The notes beneath the pieces were generated by a model that had not been told where the DNA came from, searched no databases, and saw only the letters and a list, made by a program, of their open reading frames with translations. From Cristatella mucedo (taxonomy: Eukaryota; Bryozoa; Phylactolaemata; Cristatellidae), in contig WPIO01000001.1 in assembly GCA_009760855.2 (NCBI GenBank), positions 21,356,501-21,420,500 on the forward strand: 64,000 nt of DNA, written 5' to 3'. A program made the translations under genes and the position numbers. Each line of letters opens with the position of its first letter. The first letter of the stretch is position 1. Below are positions 1 through 39,257 of the stretch, in pieces.

Positions 1-860
1 GTATAAACATTACTATTCATGCGATTCTTTGTTTTGATGAACTGTTATTGGCTGAGTTTATAGGTTCGGGCCTTGAACTTTACATTGCCAGTTTCTAATC
101 TACAATCGTGAACCAAGGATGGATTCAAGAACTGACAGAGAAACTGAATGCGTGCCTCTGCAGTGCTTGCCACGTAAGTTAAGAGCGGTAGAGGAAGCGG
201 CTGATGCAGGGAAAGGCAGCTGCAGCTGAAGATCATCCATCCACGATCTATTCAGCTTCTTCACACAGTATGCCATAATCACAAATCAGTAGCCTCGATT
301 AGGGTAACATTATGAAATAATACGATTGAAGTTGTATTTTTTTTCTCAATAGCAAGAAGTGAAGTTAGCATTATAATGAGTTAGAGAACTCAAGACCAAA
401 AAATGGGTTGCTGAATTCTCAAAAAGGCAATGATTGGGTACGGTTACTATCAGCAGAATGGCGCTTAATATGCAAACGACGTAGCTGCACGCTCTCAGAT
501 AAAGGTACTAAAAGCCACGGCAGAATGATCGATACCTGGGTGTAGTACCACATTCCAGACACGCTAGCGACGCAGATCTGCTGCCGATCAGCGACGTCGT
601 ATTCATAGCGAATTGCAGTACCTTCCGTTGCAGTCCAGTCGCGTTCTCTTGCGCCAGATCGCTTTGTCATTTTTTGCTTGTATCGAGAGATTCCCCGGTT
701 CAATAAGCTGCAGTAATTTCCGTAAGCCATAAAAACTCTTAACGATTGGTAGACTAACTATTGCGACGAATACATGTGTTCTCTCAAGTACTCGTGCTGG
801 CCGTAGGTTTTCAGGTAACGAATTCTCGTCAGCGCGTCTTGCTTTAATCGAGATGTTTAA
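1..860. other. No recognisable feature
   Basis: Unique-looking intergenic sequence. Short open frames lack homology or splice support. Confidence 0.5.
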
Positions 861-902
861 TGCAATTTACTATTTCCACGAATCGGTACCGGTAGGGGTA
901 CG

Positions 903-1182
903 GCTTTTAAAATTCTATTTATCACAGCATTTAGTGGGTTCTGTGATCCATCCTTTATGTGCTTATGCGTGCTGATACTGTTGCATGCTGCCACTAACCA
1001 CACTCGCATGCTGACCCTGTGCATGTCACCCCTAACCATGTTATTCACATTATTTATCGAGCATGCTACCAATAACTGTCCGATAGTTTTTCCTTTGCAG
1101 CAAATGTAAAGGGCATAGAAAGAGATTGAGTTTTCTGAGGGCACTCTATCAAGTGTGTTATTATTATTACACTATTATTAGG
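903..1182 (+). mobile_element. L2-A retrotransposon, 3' end fragment
   Basis: Contains the family's 3' UTR (GTGCTTATGCGTGCTGA..., GCAAATGTAAAG..., AAAGAGATTGAGTT) and ends in the TTATTATTA tail. It matches the + strand copies at 34.6 and 37.5 kb and the reverse of those at 5.2, 26.5, 49.3 and 62.0 kb. Confidence 0.9.
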
Positions 1183-2400
1183 CTGGGACAACTGTCTTCC
1201 GCGTCCGGGTGACCGCTCGAAACCGGATTCCCGACCGATCCGGATGGACGCATGCTAACAATAATTTTTGTTCACACCAGAGAGACGGCCGTGTGCAACT
1301 GAATTCAGACGCTAAGCAGGCGGGCGTAGAGGAAATTAATATTTAGAATAATATTTTATAATTAGATGATTTCAAATATCGTAATTATTATTAAAAAGAA
1401 ACGCGTTTGTTGTTTCTCTGATTGACGTGTCTAGCCAAATGCGAATTTGAAATGCTAGCAAAGTTGTCTGCAGATCGAAAACAAGCGAGAAGCCGTAGAA
1501 TATAGTATAGTCTCTGTTGCTTCTTAAATACCAAGTTGAGACTGGATCATTTTAGAAAAACTGCAAAACTGAACCTTAACAAAATTTAGATTCACTTCAG
1601 ATTTATGCTTATACCAATATACATTGTTTAAACTGGTTCGCTACGTCCAACATGCATGCATAAAGACGCTACTCAAATTCATCGACAACAGCTTTACGAT
1701 TTGCCAAACCTTAAGCCGCATCATTTTTTTTCAATGCTTCCAGGATCGCAGCAGCTAAAAACCCTCAAGAAGTTTTCCTTCCGGTAGCTTAGCGCCCCGC
1801 GAACTAGTATGCCTCCTATCAAGCTTAAAAATCGGAAGGTACATTCTCCTCAGAGAGCCTCTATTACGATGACTGTTGTGCTGAGAGCTGAGATCCGATA
1901 TTATTATCTCCGCGGCACAAGTTACCGTTCAACTAGCGAGCACATTTATTAAAAAATAAATACACAAGCCTGGATGCACACGCACGTGTTTATAAACCGA
2001 CACATTAGAAACTCGAACCATGATTGGGCTAAGTTTGACGGCAGATCAATAAGGTGGTAGCCAGTCTCCTGGTGATGAACTATTTTTACTGGCCTAAATC
2101 ATTGTACTGGAATAATACGAGCAAACCTTGAAAAATCTGTAGATAAAGTTGCGGGTAGCGACATAAGCTTCGCAGCAGACGTAGGCGGCGTTACAGCTTC
2201 GCGGGTGGTGAAAGCTGAGAGCTTTTCAGCTACGCGGTCTATGTTACAACATTGCGATCCTGTATCAGCCGGATTACGAAAGCTCGAGAAATTATTCGCG
2301 GTTCCTGATTTGAAAAAAAAACTACAGGAATAAGATATTGCATGTGCAATAATAAGCTAGTGGGGTCACTAGCCCAAGGCGGTGACTTACGACTCGGACA
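1183..2400. other. No recognisable feature
   Basis: AT-rich intergenic sequence. No exon or repeat recognised. Confidence 0.45.
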
Positions 2401-2830
2401 GGAGAAGATCACCCGGCTGGGATAAGCTTGCCCTGTGACTTGTGGCAGGACGGCCGACGATGACGACGCTGCATTTTGGCAGTCGCCTTGGGATTCTCGG
2501 AAGGTACGAACTCGGACTCCGACGCGGAGCGGTCCCTGTCGCTCAGCATTCGCTCATCCGGAACGATCGAGTGCTTGCGTTCGTGGGCGTCGCGGCCGGA
2601 CAATGGCAGACGCGAGATGGCTGCTCGAAGTACGGGGACTTGAGTGCACGCCTCGTTCGGCGCTCCGCGCGTCACGATGCGTGCCGTTGCGCGCGGACCT
2701 CCGTTACGCAGTCACTCCCGCCTTGAAAGATGGCGTGCTGGTGTTCCGGGATAGCGCCGTCATTCTGCCGCCGAGAGCTGCTGGAGCGAGGCTACCGACT
2801 TTCCACTTTTCCACTTTGTGAGAGCCAGCA
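2401..2830. other. CpG-rich segment of unknown nature
   Basis: A short GC-rich island with overlapping open frames on both strands (up to 128 aa on +). None has recognisable homology. It could be a promoter or a decayed exon. Confidence 0.3.
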
Positions 2831-3224
2831 TCGTCGTAGTTCCGGCTTCGCCGGTAGTCTTTTTTGTGCGAAGGGCTTTGCAGGAGCATTTTTTGTTCCT
2901 CTCCTATTGCTGGCGCGCATCAACTTTGTTGGGAAAAGCATTAATCGAATGGCCGTTACTATGGCGCTAGCGCTGCGACAGCCGCGAAGCTAGGGGCCGG
3001 CGCAGCAGACACGGGAGAAGGTTTTTGGGGAAATAGCACACTCCTTATTCTTGGTTACAAAACAGAGGGTCAGTTGTACTTTTGGTTTCGAAACAGTCAG
3101 TTGTGTTTTTGGACAAGTGAGTTGTACGCTATTGCTGGTGCTGTACACGCATTCCTCTTAAGGGTACACTCTACATTAAGGACATGCAGTTCGAATATTA
3201 TGTTGGAGGCTCTCTGTATTAATG

Positions 3225-3372
3225 CAGCGTTGTGCTATCGTCGATATGCCCACGTACATCGGCGCTGCACCTACAAATCTTTAGCCGTGCTTCGAGGCAC
3301 CACCTGTAACGACATCTGTCACGCACCAGGAAACGTTTAATGGCGCCACGAGCGCTATGTTTGTGGCAAAGT
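3225..3372 (+). repeat. Uncharacterised interspersed repeat, copy 1
   Basis: Shares a diverged stretch of about 130 bp with 53265-53395 on the same strand, including TACAA.TC.TTAGC.GT and ACGAGCGCT.TGTTTG.GGC. No element type recognised. Confidence 0.5.
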
Positions 3373-5200
3373 ACTTCAGTTCAGAAGCCACCGCAGCGCG
3401 TTCACAGCAATATCCCGGAAGTGGGATCTTTAGGCCTTGTCAAGCAAATTATTTAACGTATTAAAAATGTGACTTGAGCCTCATTGGCACGAGTGCAGCT
3501 TACCAACGAAACGGAAAGCGCTGGCATTCATCACTACTACTAGCGTAGATGCGGAGGCTATCTTCTAAAATAGCAAATATTCGGATCCAAGCCAACGTTT
3601 TAAAATGGCTTTCAAGTTTAAGCTTTACAGATGGGCACGTTTATACGCTTTTAGCGAATGGAAATTTGAGCGTTCCTTCTGTTCACCAACCTTTCGAGAA
3701 ACAAGCCTGCTGAGGGGATTCCTAATGCCTCCAACAAGAGTTTTACTGCAACCGAATGAATATGGCTAAATCAAGATCATCTGCTTTGCGAAGCTAGCGC
3801 AAGAGTCTCTCGGCATTCTTTTAGCCTTTTAGCACAAGTCGCAAGCTCGCAACTGGCGAGCGTGTTCAATGGCTCGTGTTCAATGGCAAACGAGATCGAG
3901 CATAGGCCTGAGGTGATTCGCGCGAACACCATGAGGTCTCGGGATCAGTTTTCATAACCGCCTGGTTAATTTCAGTTCTTTCCTCACTAAAGGAGCTGTT
4001 CAGCAGGCATTCAGATGGGGAATTGCTCGACTAGTGTTCAAACAAGCTCGGGTTGGATCCTGGGGTTCTAACTAATTGCTAATCATCCTACCTTTTTTCT
4101 TCTTGCCGACGATTCTCAACAAAAGTTTCGCTAAATAGCTCGTGGAACGCACCGATTAGATTGGTTCACAATGAAAATATATTTCAGTTGGGTTTCAAGC
4201 GCCGTTCAAATACAAAATCTTCTGTCTTCCGTATGACCGACGGAAAAGAATGTAGCGATGGCAGTGGTAATGACACAGTCTTAGTCGTTTGACACTCCGA
4301 CAGCAAGCACGCGACGACGGTACGGAAACGCCGGACGTACGCGAACGACTGTGTGTTTGGGCTAGCAGCACGATGGCTCACGACTTCTGTCCTCTGTTTC
4401 GCCCTCGCTCCTGCTGCCCCTCACTTCTGCAGGCCGTAACTCGCCCTCAGTCAACACATAAACCCATAAAACCGTAACCCTCAATAAACCACAAACTCGT
4501 GGCAGCACCACAAGACCTCACTGTTCAAAATTTTGGCAGCTTTCTGTGCTATCAATCGTAAGATCTGGTTCAAGCGGATAACGAAAAACAACTAGTATGA
4601 CCGAGGCTCTGATGTGGCTCGAAAATACCTCTCTAACCATGTCCAAGCAAATCAGCAAATTGATGCACCGAGAGGCGGTGAAGTAGGAGACGATCTGACC
4701 GGGTCGAGCCTACCCAACTTCCGCTGTGAAACCTTTCGGTATTCCCTGGAATCGTGCTTGGTAAGAGGGAAGGTTTGGCCGGAAAATTGCGTGATCCTAA
4801 TAGCGGATGCAACCGGTCAGACGTCGCTGCAATCGCCGGCATGCCGCGATATCCGGCATGCCGCGATATCAGTGATTTGTTCGTAGAGAATTGCAACATT
4901 AGGCTAATTATCTCGACCAACCCCCCCAGACTTCAAGGGAAAGTTTTTAGAACAGCAAGCACGGCGCCTTCTACCTCTTTAGTTTAAGCCGAATCAAATG
5001 CAGTCAAACCATGTCCAAGTTCAATCATGTTTTACATAGGCGCAACTAGCTTCTTTAGGGACGTATTGGGACCCCATTTGATTAATTAACTTCTTATATT
5101 TGGCCATCTTAAAGATCCTCTGAAAGAAGCCCCCAAAAGGTCTGCTTTCTCCTAAAACTTGTGGTGACGCTTACCTGCAGGTTTGACCTACGGGCCCATA
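3373..5200. other. Intergenic sequence without recognised genes
   Basis: Nothing supported except a 17-bp unit repeated twice head to tail at 4836-4869 (CCGGCATGCCGCGATAT), which contains a self-complementary core. Confidence 0.45.
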
Positions 5201-5204
5201 ATAA

Positions 5205-6170
5205 TAATAATAATAATGCACTTGATAAAGCGCCCTCAGAGAACTGAATCTCTTTCTAGGCGCTTTAAATTTGCTGCAAAGGGAAACGCGATTGAATGGT
5301 GAGTAATATCATGCTTGATAAACAACATGAATAACATGGCTAGGAGTGACATGCACAGGGTCAGCATGCAAATGTGGTTAGTGGCAGCATGCACAGTGTC
5401 AGCACGTATGAGCACATCAAGGACGAATCACAGGGACCCACTAAAGGCTGTCCTAGATAGATGTTTTTAAGTTCTTTTTAAATGTGGTCAGGTCAGGGGA
5501 TGTTCTGACGCATTTCGGGAGGGAGTTCCAAGCTTTGGGAGCATACGAACTAAATGCACGGTATCCAAAGGGTTTGAAGTTGGTACGAGGTATTGGTAGA
5601 CGGATGGATTCCGAAAAGCGAGTGGTACGATGCTTGGCCTGGTGGGACCGTAGATCTGATAGGTAGATTGGAGCCAAAAATGAAGTGACCTAAAAGTGAG
5701 CGACAAAACCTTGAAGTCGATCCGTTTCTTGACTGGTAGCCAGTGCAGGTCGGCGAGAAGTGGTGTGATGTGGCAACTGTGACGCTCACAACAGACAAGC
5801 CTAGCTGCGGAGTTTTGCACCTGCTGTAATCGCCTGATTGCACATGCCGGTAGGCCAGCAAGCAGTGAGTTACAGAAGTCAAGACGGGATGTTACAAATG
5901 CATGGATCAACTTGGACGTGGTATCCTTATCTAAACAAGAACGAATTTTAGCAATGTTATATAGCTGAAAGTAGGCAGACTTGACTGTGGAGCTGATATG
6001 GTCGTCTAACGAGAGGTTACCTTGAAACATGACACCTAGATTTCGAGCTGATTCAACCGGAAATATGCTGGCAGAGCCGATTTTGAGCGGCAGCCTTTCC
6101 AATTTCTGAATCACACTGGATTTGCCCGTAACTGGTAAGTTAGTTTCATCATCGTTTAGTTGATCTAGGT
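5205..6170 (-). mobile_element. L2-A retrotransposon, 5'-truncated (RT C-terminus and 3' UTR)
   Basis: Starts at the TAATAATAATAATAA tail with the reverse of the family 3' end. Open frames on the - strand encode the RT palm/thumb end (CAIRRLQQVQNSAARLVC, HITPLLADLHWLPV) and the RAFSSYAPKAWNSLP C-terminal motif. Frameshifts separate the segments. The copy lies just upstream of the AACS promoter. Confidence 0.92.
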
Positions 6171-6204
6171 TAAGTCGAGCGTAGCTCATGAATGTCGCGT
6201 AGAC

Positions 6205-6290
6205 CCCTATGATAATAATAATAATGATAATATTAATGCACTTGTTATAGCGCCTCCAGAGAAAATCTCTTTCTAGGCTCTTAATGTACT
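6205..6290 (-). mobile_element. L2-A 3'-tail fragment
   Basis: A second tail (ATAATAATAATAATGATAAT then GCACTTG.TATAGCGCC) directly follows the larger copy, showing an independent short insertion or a tail duplication. Confidence 0.75.
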
Positions 6291-6710
6291 AATGTAATTT
6301 CGAATCCCCGCACCGCGGGCCGGCAATCTACACACTCTCCGCGCCGCGCGCACTGGTGACGCGCGTGAGCCGTAGCAATGTACCATGGCACTATGGCCGG
6401 CTTCCGTCGCGGCTCTAGCTTCGCACGAGTGAACGGCTAGAGCTCGGCGGGTGTCGCGCGCTACGCCGGGCGGCCACGCAGCACGGCGCCGAGCTTCGGC
6501 TGACGCCCGCAGCCGCCGGTCGAGCGAATGGCGTGAGCTGGTGGCGTCAGCGTAATCAGCCAATGGGAAGCGCGCCGCCCGTGGAAGCCGCGGCCGCGCC
6601 TCCGTGCGGCGTCGCTTGCGTGGCCCGCGAACCCGTGCACGCTGCCAGCCAGTCGTTCGTCTCGTGTCTCCTATCGACTCTCAAGAAGACTCGATCGCCG
6701 CACGAGAAAC

Positions 6711-33364
<26,654 letters not shown>

Positions 33365-33917
33365 CTCATAATCGGGCTCTTGTGAATTGTGGACATCGGA
33401 CACTGCTGCTGCCGCGTTAGCCACCGACTGCTGACAGCTGCTGCAGCCTCTCAATGCATGCTGCCATCTTGAGGACTTGAAGCGTTCCATTGTATGCAGT
33501 GTGAGCCAGTGTCTCGGTGGATTTAATTCGATTGCTCGTCAGCTGGTATTTTTGGGGCTTACTCATACATACACGAAAGACCTCTGCACATGGAAGCCCG
33601 TTTTCTTTATGAGTTTCTTTCCCCTGACTGTGTTTTACGTGTGTGACAAGAGTCGTGGCCCCCGTGGGTGGTTGAGATGCAGTCGTCACACGTTATTTTT
33701 ACAACTTTGTACCGGCAACTTTTCTCGCTCTCTGACTTGTGCCGAAGCGCCCTGGCTTTTTTTTTTTACTTATTACTCTACTGTTCAATGCAGCCGACAG
33801 ATTTCGACGTGACTGTAGTGGCATCAACTTCTCGCCAAAGCGGTTTCGTCGTGGTACTTTTGTCTTCTTCTGATGCAGTCCACCTCGCGCTCTGCGTGCC
33901 CTGCGCATTCTGCTTGT

Positions 33918-33980
33918 ATTAAACGATGCCATACTTTTCGGAGTGCACGTATCATTAATTGCATTGTGGTGTGTTTTCAC
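33918..33980 (+). terminator. Possible AACS polyadenylation site
   Basis: ATTAAA lies at 33918-33923, 554 nt after the stop. A G/T-rich stretch at about 33961-33976 lies roughly 40 nt downstream, the usual spacing for a cleavage site. There is no better signal before the L2-A copy at 34097. Confidence 0.4.
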
Positions 33981-34096
33981 TCACAACCTGCGAAATATAC
34001 ATGTTAACTTTGTACAGTGCAAGCAAACGGTATGACGTCGGCAGTTTTGTCTGCACCTTTGGTTTTTGGGATGGCTAAGACAAATAAATATATAAG

Positions 34097-34768
34097 CAAC
34101 AGCTTGCTGGCCTACCGGTCTGTGAAATCAGGTGCTTACAGCTGGTGCAAAATTCTGCAGCTAGGCTTGTCTGTCGTTAGTGTCACAGTTGCCACATCAC
34201 ACCACTTCTCGCCGACCTGCACTGGCTACCGGTCAAGCAAGAGATCGACTTCAAGGTTTTGTTGCTCACTTTTAGGTCCCTTCATTCTTTGGCTCCAGCC
34301 TACCTATCAGATCTACTCCCTGACCAGGCCAAGCATCGCACCACCTGCTTTTCGGAATCAAACTGTTTACATATACCTCATACAAACCTCAAATCCTTTG
34401 GAGACCGGGCATTTAGTTCGTATGCTTCCAAAGCCTGGAACTCACTTCCGACTTGCATCCCGACATCCCCTGACTTGATCACATTTAAAAAGAACTTAAA
34501 TTCGCACATTTATGAAAACATTTAGTGGGTCCCTGTGATTCGTCCTTTATGTGCTTATGCGTGCTGACACTGCATGCTGCCACTAACCACTTTTTGCATG
34601 CTGACCCTGTGCATGTCACTCCCTAACTATGTTATTCATGGTGTTTGTCAAGCATGATACCACTCTCCATTCGACCGTGCTTCCCTTGCAGCAAATGTAG
34701 GCGCCCAGAAAGAGATTGAGTTCTCTGAGGGCGCTTGATCAAGTGCATTATTATTATTATTATTAATA
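34097..34768 (+). mobile_element. L2-A retrotransposon, RT C-terminus and 3' end
   Basis: Encodes YLSDLLPDQAKHRTTCFSES and FGDRAFSSYASKAWNSLPTC on the + strand, then the family 3' UTR and the GCGCTTGATCAAGTGCATTA TTATTATT tail. It lies just beyond the AACS 3' end. Confidence 0.92.
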
Positions 34769-35043
34769 ACGTTATGAGCTTGTTGGTCCTTAAACAAGGA
34801 ATGTAACAGAGCTTAAGTCTTTGGACTGTGCACCGATAGTCACGCCGTCTTCCGAAATGGATGATTTTGTGTGATTCTGGCCCCTGGTTTCGGAGGCCGA
34901 TGTTTCAACTGCCGAGGACGACGCGATATATGCTTGGTTTCAAGCGCCACAATTTTCGTTTGCGGTAATTACTGCTATATACATCCGGCTGAAGGTTCTT
35001 TTTATGCTTTCACAAATATAAAAAGTAAATGCTGGTTTAACCT

Positions 35044-35185
35044 GCCAAGCTGGTTTGGCCCAGTGGTTACGGTGCTCGCCCTGACCAAGGTTTGCCGAGG
35101 TCGGTGGCTCGAGCCTTGTGGCATATGTGAAGCGCCGAAATAGAGATTAAGTTCTCTTGGGGCGCTAAACAAATGCATTATATAT
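35044..35185 (+). mobile_element. SINE-A, tRNA-derived SINE
   Basis: AAGCTGGTTTGGCCCAGTGG A-box head, GGTGGCTCGAGCC B box, tail AGAGATTAAGTTCTCTTGGG and GCGCTAAACAAATGCATTAT. Confidence 0.9.
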
Positions 35186-36268
35186 TGCTTTCATAACAGC
35201 TTACCAGTGAGCTATCATAGTACATTTGACTGGTCATATGACTGGTTGAGATTTTCGTAGGCGTGTTGTGCATTTTTCAGCCTCAACTCATTGGTTGCAT
35301 TTGAGCTGTTTATCTGACGACAACTCATTACCGATGGGGAAATTTCCGGTAGCAATTATAAAGTCGTTCTCCCGTTGTTGGTTAAAGCCTCTCTGTGTAG
35401 TTAGGCGAGTATTGATTATTATTATAGGATCAAAACTGAAGCCAGAAAGGAGCCCGACTGCGAGTGCTGGCAATCTCTACTACTCTCGAACGAGATAAGA
35501 AATTATTGTAGATAGCTCATTCAGGTTTGAGCTTTCAGTGCATTGATGGTAATTTTTGCTCAGCTTTGTGCTTGAGCTTGGTCATCACGTGTGTGCCCAC
35601 CTGCATTTGTATAGTACCACAACTAGCTGAAAGTGGCGTACTACTTCGTAACTCAAATGTAGGTCGCTCACAAAATCAGAAGCGGTCAAATACCCTGAGT
35701 CCGCTATCATTTGAATGTTAGTTCCTCTAATCTAGGTTGCGTAATATGATAAATGCTTCTATCATTATTGACCTCACGACCTTAAGCTTTGAACAAATCG
35801 ATGTTAACTGTTAAGCACCGGTCTTGGATCTCTGGGGCACCATCAAACCGCAGTAACTTGTTTCTTCCCACAATTAGCTGCCGATCCGGCCTTCCCGGCA
35901 CTCTCCAGTACTCTCTCTCTTTCACATACTCGAACATCCCGCTCTCCATCGCTCGCACACTCTCCCACTCATTCACTTGGGTCGTCTGCTCCGCAAAGAA
36001 CCGCTTAGCTGTAGGATGTCCAAGTATTGTCTGAGAGCCAGGCTTCTACTTATAAAGCAATTTCAAGAATTTAGCTACTCTTATGCTCTAGAGCTAACTC
36101 GTTCTCGTGAGTAGGCAGTTGCTCACAAAAAAAAGAATGCACCAGTCTGTGCTTAAAAGTAAAAAATGGCGGCGCACAATGTGGGTGCGAGACTTAGCAA
36201 GGACCGAGGGAAGGTGTGCGAACTAACTATTTATTCTATTGCAGTCAATTCATAACATTGCCTGCACC
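35186..36268. other. Intergenic, nothing recognised
   Basis: Short open frames only. A CTCTCTCTTTC tract near 35910 is minor. Confidence 0.5.
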
Positions 36269-36269
36269 C

Positions 36270-36425
36270 AAGCCAGTCAGCCGAGTGGTCCAGGTGCTCG
36301 CCTCGAACCAAGGTCAAGGTGAATGTGTCTGATGACTGAGGTCGTGGGCTCGAGCCCAGTGGTATATGTGAAGCGCCTGAATATAGAGATTACGTTGTCC
36401 GAGAACTAAAAATTAATCATATTTT
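36270..36425 (+). mobile_element. SINE-A, tRNA-derived SINE
   Basis: CAGCCGAGTGGTCCAGGTGC head, GGGCTCGAGCCC B box, GCGCCTGAATATAGAGATTA tail; 3' end diverged. Confidence 0.85.
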
Positions 36426-37494
36426 TATATTTACATAAGGCTTCCGTATCTACTTAATAAATGCAAGAGCATTGTGAAGCTTTTACATATTTTCTCTCTC
36501 CAATATCTTCTTTCTGGGAAGTTACGAGCCTTTGGGCCGTGCAAACTTGGAGTAAAAACCCTAAAGTTTGATATGGTTAATAGTCTGAGGTTATAATTAA
36601 TATCATTTTTTTGATGGCAATATTCCATGGCAATATTGTGAGAGCACATTGCATACATCTTTGGCCAGTAGGCAGTATTTTTAGAGCATCATTAATGTTG
36701 CTATCTAATCCCGAAGTGCCAAGCTCTCATTTGTGGTTGTCTTCAATTGACCGGCGGAAAATCCTAAATAATTTAAACTATCTGAACCCTTGTAGACGGT
36801 CGAAATGCTACGACTGGCGATTTAGTTACTGGGGTGGCCTAGTATTTGTGCCTCAGGTTATGCTTGGACATTTAGCCGCTTCACTACTTTGGACATTACA
36901 ATACCCAGTATCAGCCCAGTATTGCGCCTCGCAAATCAAGCTATGAAGAAGCATTTGTCCTTGCTGATCAGTTGCATTTCTGATTATGCAAAAATATTCA
37001 AGCATTTTTTATCATATCTGTCGAGACCACCGGTTTTGTATATATGTCCCGAGGTTGCAGGCGGATTCTGTAGTTATCGGTTTTTCTGTCTCCTTCAGCA
37101 GTGTCTTTCTTAGAGTAAATGGTGTCCATGCGGTAATGCATGCCCTTTTGTTTCCATATTCTCCTAAGGCATAGCTCTTTCAAAATTTGATAGCTCATCA
37201 ACGAAAGACCTCATCAGCAAACAGCATTTTAAGGGCTAAATTGATCGAACATCACGTGCAACCAAAAGATGATACAAATAAAAAAAGGTCCGTATAGACT
37301 GCCATGGGACATATTTCTAAGAAGTCCTTGCTTTCTAAAAATCAAGACAATATTATAGAGGCTAATACATATTCCGCACTTCATATAGGAGCAAGAAGAG
37401 ACTACTTCAGCATTTATAAATAATATAATTTGGTCCCCTCTCGGTAGCTTTGTTTGATTTATTATACTGTCGCCGCCTAATGCATGATATTACT
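36426..37494. other. Intergenic, nothing recognised
   Basis: AT-rich sequence without supported features. Confidence 0.5.
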
Positions 37495-37607
37495 AACCAT
37501 TCAATCGCGTTTCCCTTTGCATCAAATGTAAAGCGCCTAGAAAGAGATAGAGTTCTCTGAGGGCGCTTTATCAAGTGCATTATCATTATTATTTTATTAT
37601 TATAATG
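37495..37607 (+). mobile_element. L2-A 3'-end fragment
   Basis: AATGTAAAGCGCCTAGAAAG then GCGCTTTATCAAGTGCATTA followed by TCATTATTATTTTATTATTA. Confidence 0.9.
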
Positions 37608-37721
37608 CATTCACTACTTCAGACATTGAAAAGCCTTGAAAACCCCGAGCAAGTACGGTTTAAGATTTTAGGGATTATGGATGGTCAATCGTCTTTTCTA
37701 GTGACTTGGAGGATGCCGAAA

Positions 37722-37892
37722 GTGAGCCGTGATGGCACACTAGTTAAGGCGGTTGCTTTCACGACCTCGGTCCCGAGGTCGCGGGTTCGATTCCAGCGGT
37801 GGGCGATCCTTTATCGCCACTGTAGGCGGTGGTGATAGCCGTAAAGGCTCTTCTGTAGCTATACAAAAAGGGGCTATTTAATCAGCTAGTAT
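37722..37892 (+). mobile_element. SINE-B, tRNA-derived SINE
   Basis: Best preserved forward copy: GCCGTGATGGCACACTAGTT (A-box region), GCGGGTTCGATTCCAGCGG (B box), GGCGATCCTTTATCGCCACT, tail TTTAATCAGCTAGTATTTTT. Confidence 0.92.
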
Positions 37893-37983
37893 TTTTTTAT
37901 CTAAAAATCAGCAAGAACTTCATCGCTCGTAAAGGGCTGTAACATCAGCAATGATTGGTAGCAGTAAAATAGTGAGGGCTATA

Positions 37984-38162
37984 AATAAATAAATAGCTAG
38001 CTGATTTAACAGCCTCTTTTGTATAGCGACAGAAGAGCCTTGACGGCTATCACCGCCGCTTGCAGTGGCGATAAAGGATCGCCCACCACAGGATTCGAAC
38101 CCATGACTTCTGGGCCGAGGTCGTGAAAAGCAACCGCCTTACCCAGTGAGCCATTACGGCTT
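37984..38162 (-). mobile_element. SINE-B, tRNA-derived SINE (inverted to previous)
   Basis: Reverse copy beginning with its AAATAAATAAATAGCTAGCT tail and ending AGCCATTACGGCT. With the forward copy 92 bp away it forms an inverted repeat. Confidence 0.92.
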
Positions 38163-39255
38163 AGCAGCCTAGACTACTGATCTGATTAAGTCTCCAGAAC
38201 GGAGATTCAAAGCAGCAAAGACAATGGTAGTGAATTCGTCGACAAAGCACTGCGGTGGATGTCATCCAGAGCTGGTAAAAAGTGAGGTTGAAATCGAATT
38301 CTCTGCCATTTCGACGAGGCGTTGCTCGCAGTTCGAGCCAAGACAAGTTGTATTTTACCACTAAGTGCAAGTGCTCGTTCGTCCGATGAATTTCACCGAA
38401 GTTGATATCCTAATTTCAAGTACTCCTCCTGAAAGGTCAATAAAGCAAATTTGTCTTAGCTGGCATGGACTGATCATGGTCTTTAATCTACTTGAAATAT
38501 GTAACCAGTGGTGACCAAACACCAGCTTTTGCTACAGCTGGTGCCCATGACGAAGCGTGGGGTGAAGGGCATCATCGGAATAATAACGACGATGGCCTCA
38601 GAAGGCTATAAGAGGCTATGAAGCAGACTGCTTTCTTGGGACCAGGGAAGAAGCAGAAGCTGTAGCATGCCTCAGATGCTACGGAGGCTGCTGGCGGCTT
38701 GCAGCGTCTCGTTAACGGGCTTTCGCTCATTTCGCGAACCGGCAGTCGGCTACACGTGCTGCGTCAAGTTAAGCGTCAGTCGTGGTGTGCAGCAATCCTT
38801 AGTTATCGCACCTGCTATTGTGAGTAATCGCCCAATTAATTATCAGCAGCTGGCGAAGGTGGAGCAGGGCGTGCCAAGTGCGAACTTCCCGACAGCGTGT
38901 AGCGATTGTCGTATTTGTTTTGTCTGTAGCGGAAAATATGAAACTTCGAAATGTAGCGTATGTCAATTTAGCAAAATCTACTTATCAAAAGTGTATACAA
39001 AAAGACGACAGCCAACCAAATTGAGTACTGAGGCGGGCAAAGCTCTCAGCCCACCGAGAGGTGGCGATGACAAGCGGCGTGCCTGCCCGTCGCTTCAGTG
39101 CGAAAGCGAGGCCGTTCGCTCGCTTCTCAGCTGCCTTCTTCCGCCGAGCCTGCTTTCGTTACAGCTGTCTTGCAGCAACTAATAATAATAGAGCAGACCT
39201 AAGAGCAACAAGAGTACCGAGAAGCCACGACTGCTTTAAAAAACAAAGTGTTCGC
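38163..39255. other. Intergenic with an unsupported 171-aa open frame
   Basis: A + strand frame at 38667-39182 has several Cys pairs (CSDCRICFVC, CSVCQF), suggestive of a small zinc-binding stretch but with no recognised domain, promoter or splice support. Kept as a possibility only. Confidence 0.25.
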
Positions 39256-39257
39256 TG

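Noticed and set aside
2435-2821. 128-aa + strand frame as a gene upstream of AACS
   Set aside because: Composition-driven frame with overlapping frames on both strands and no homology.
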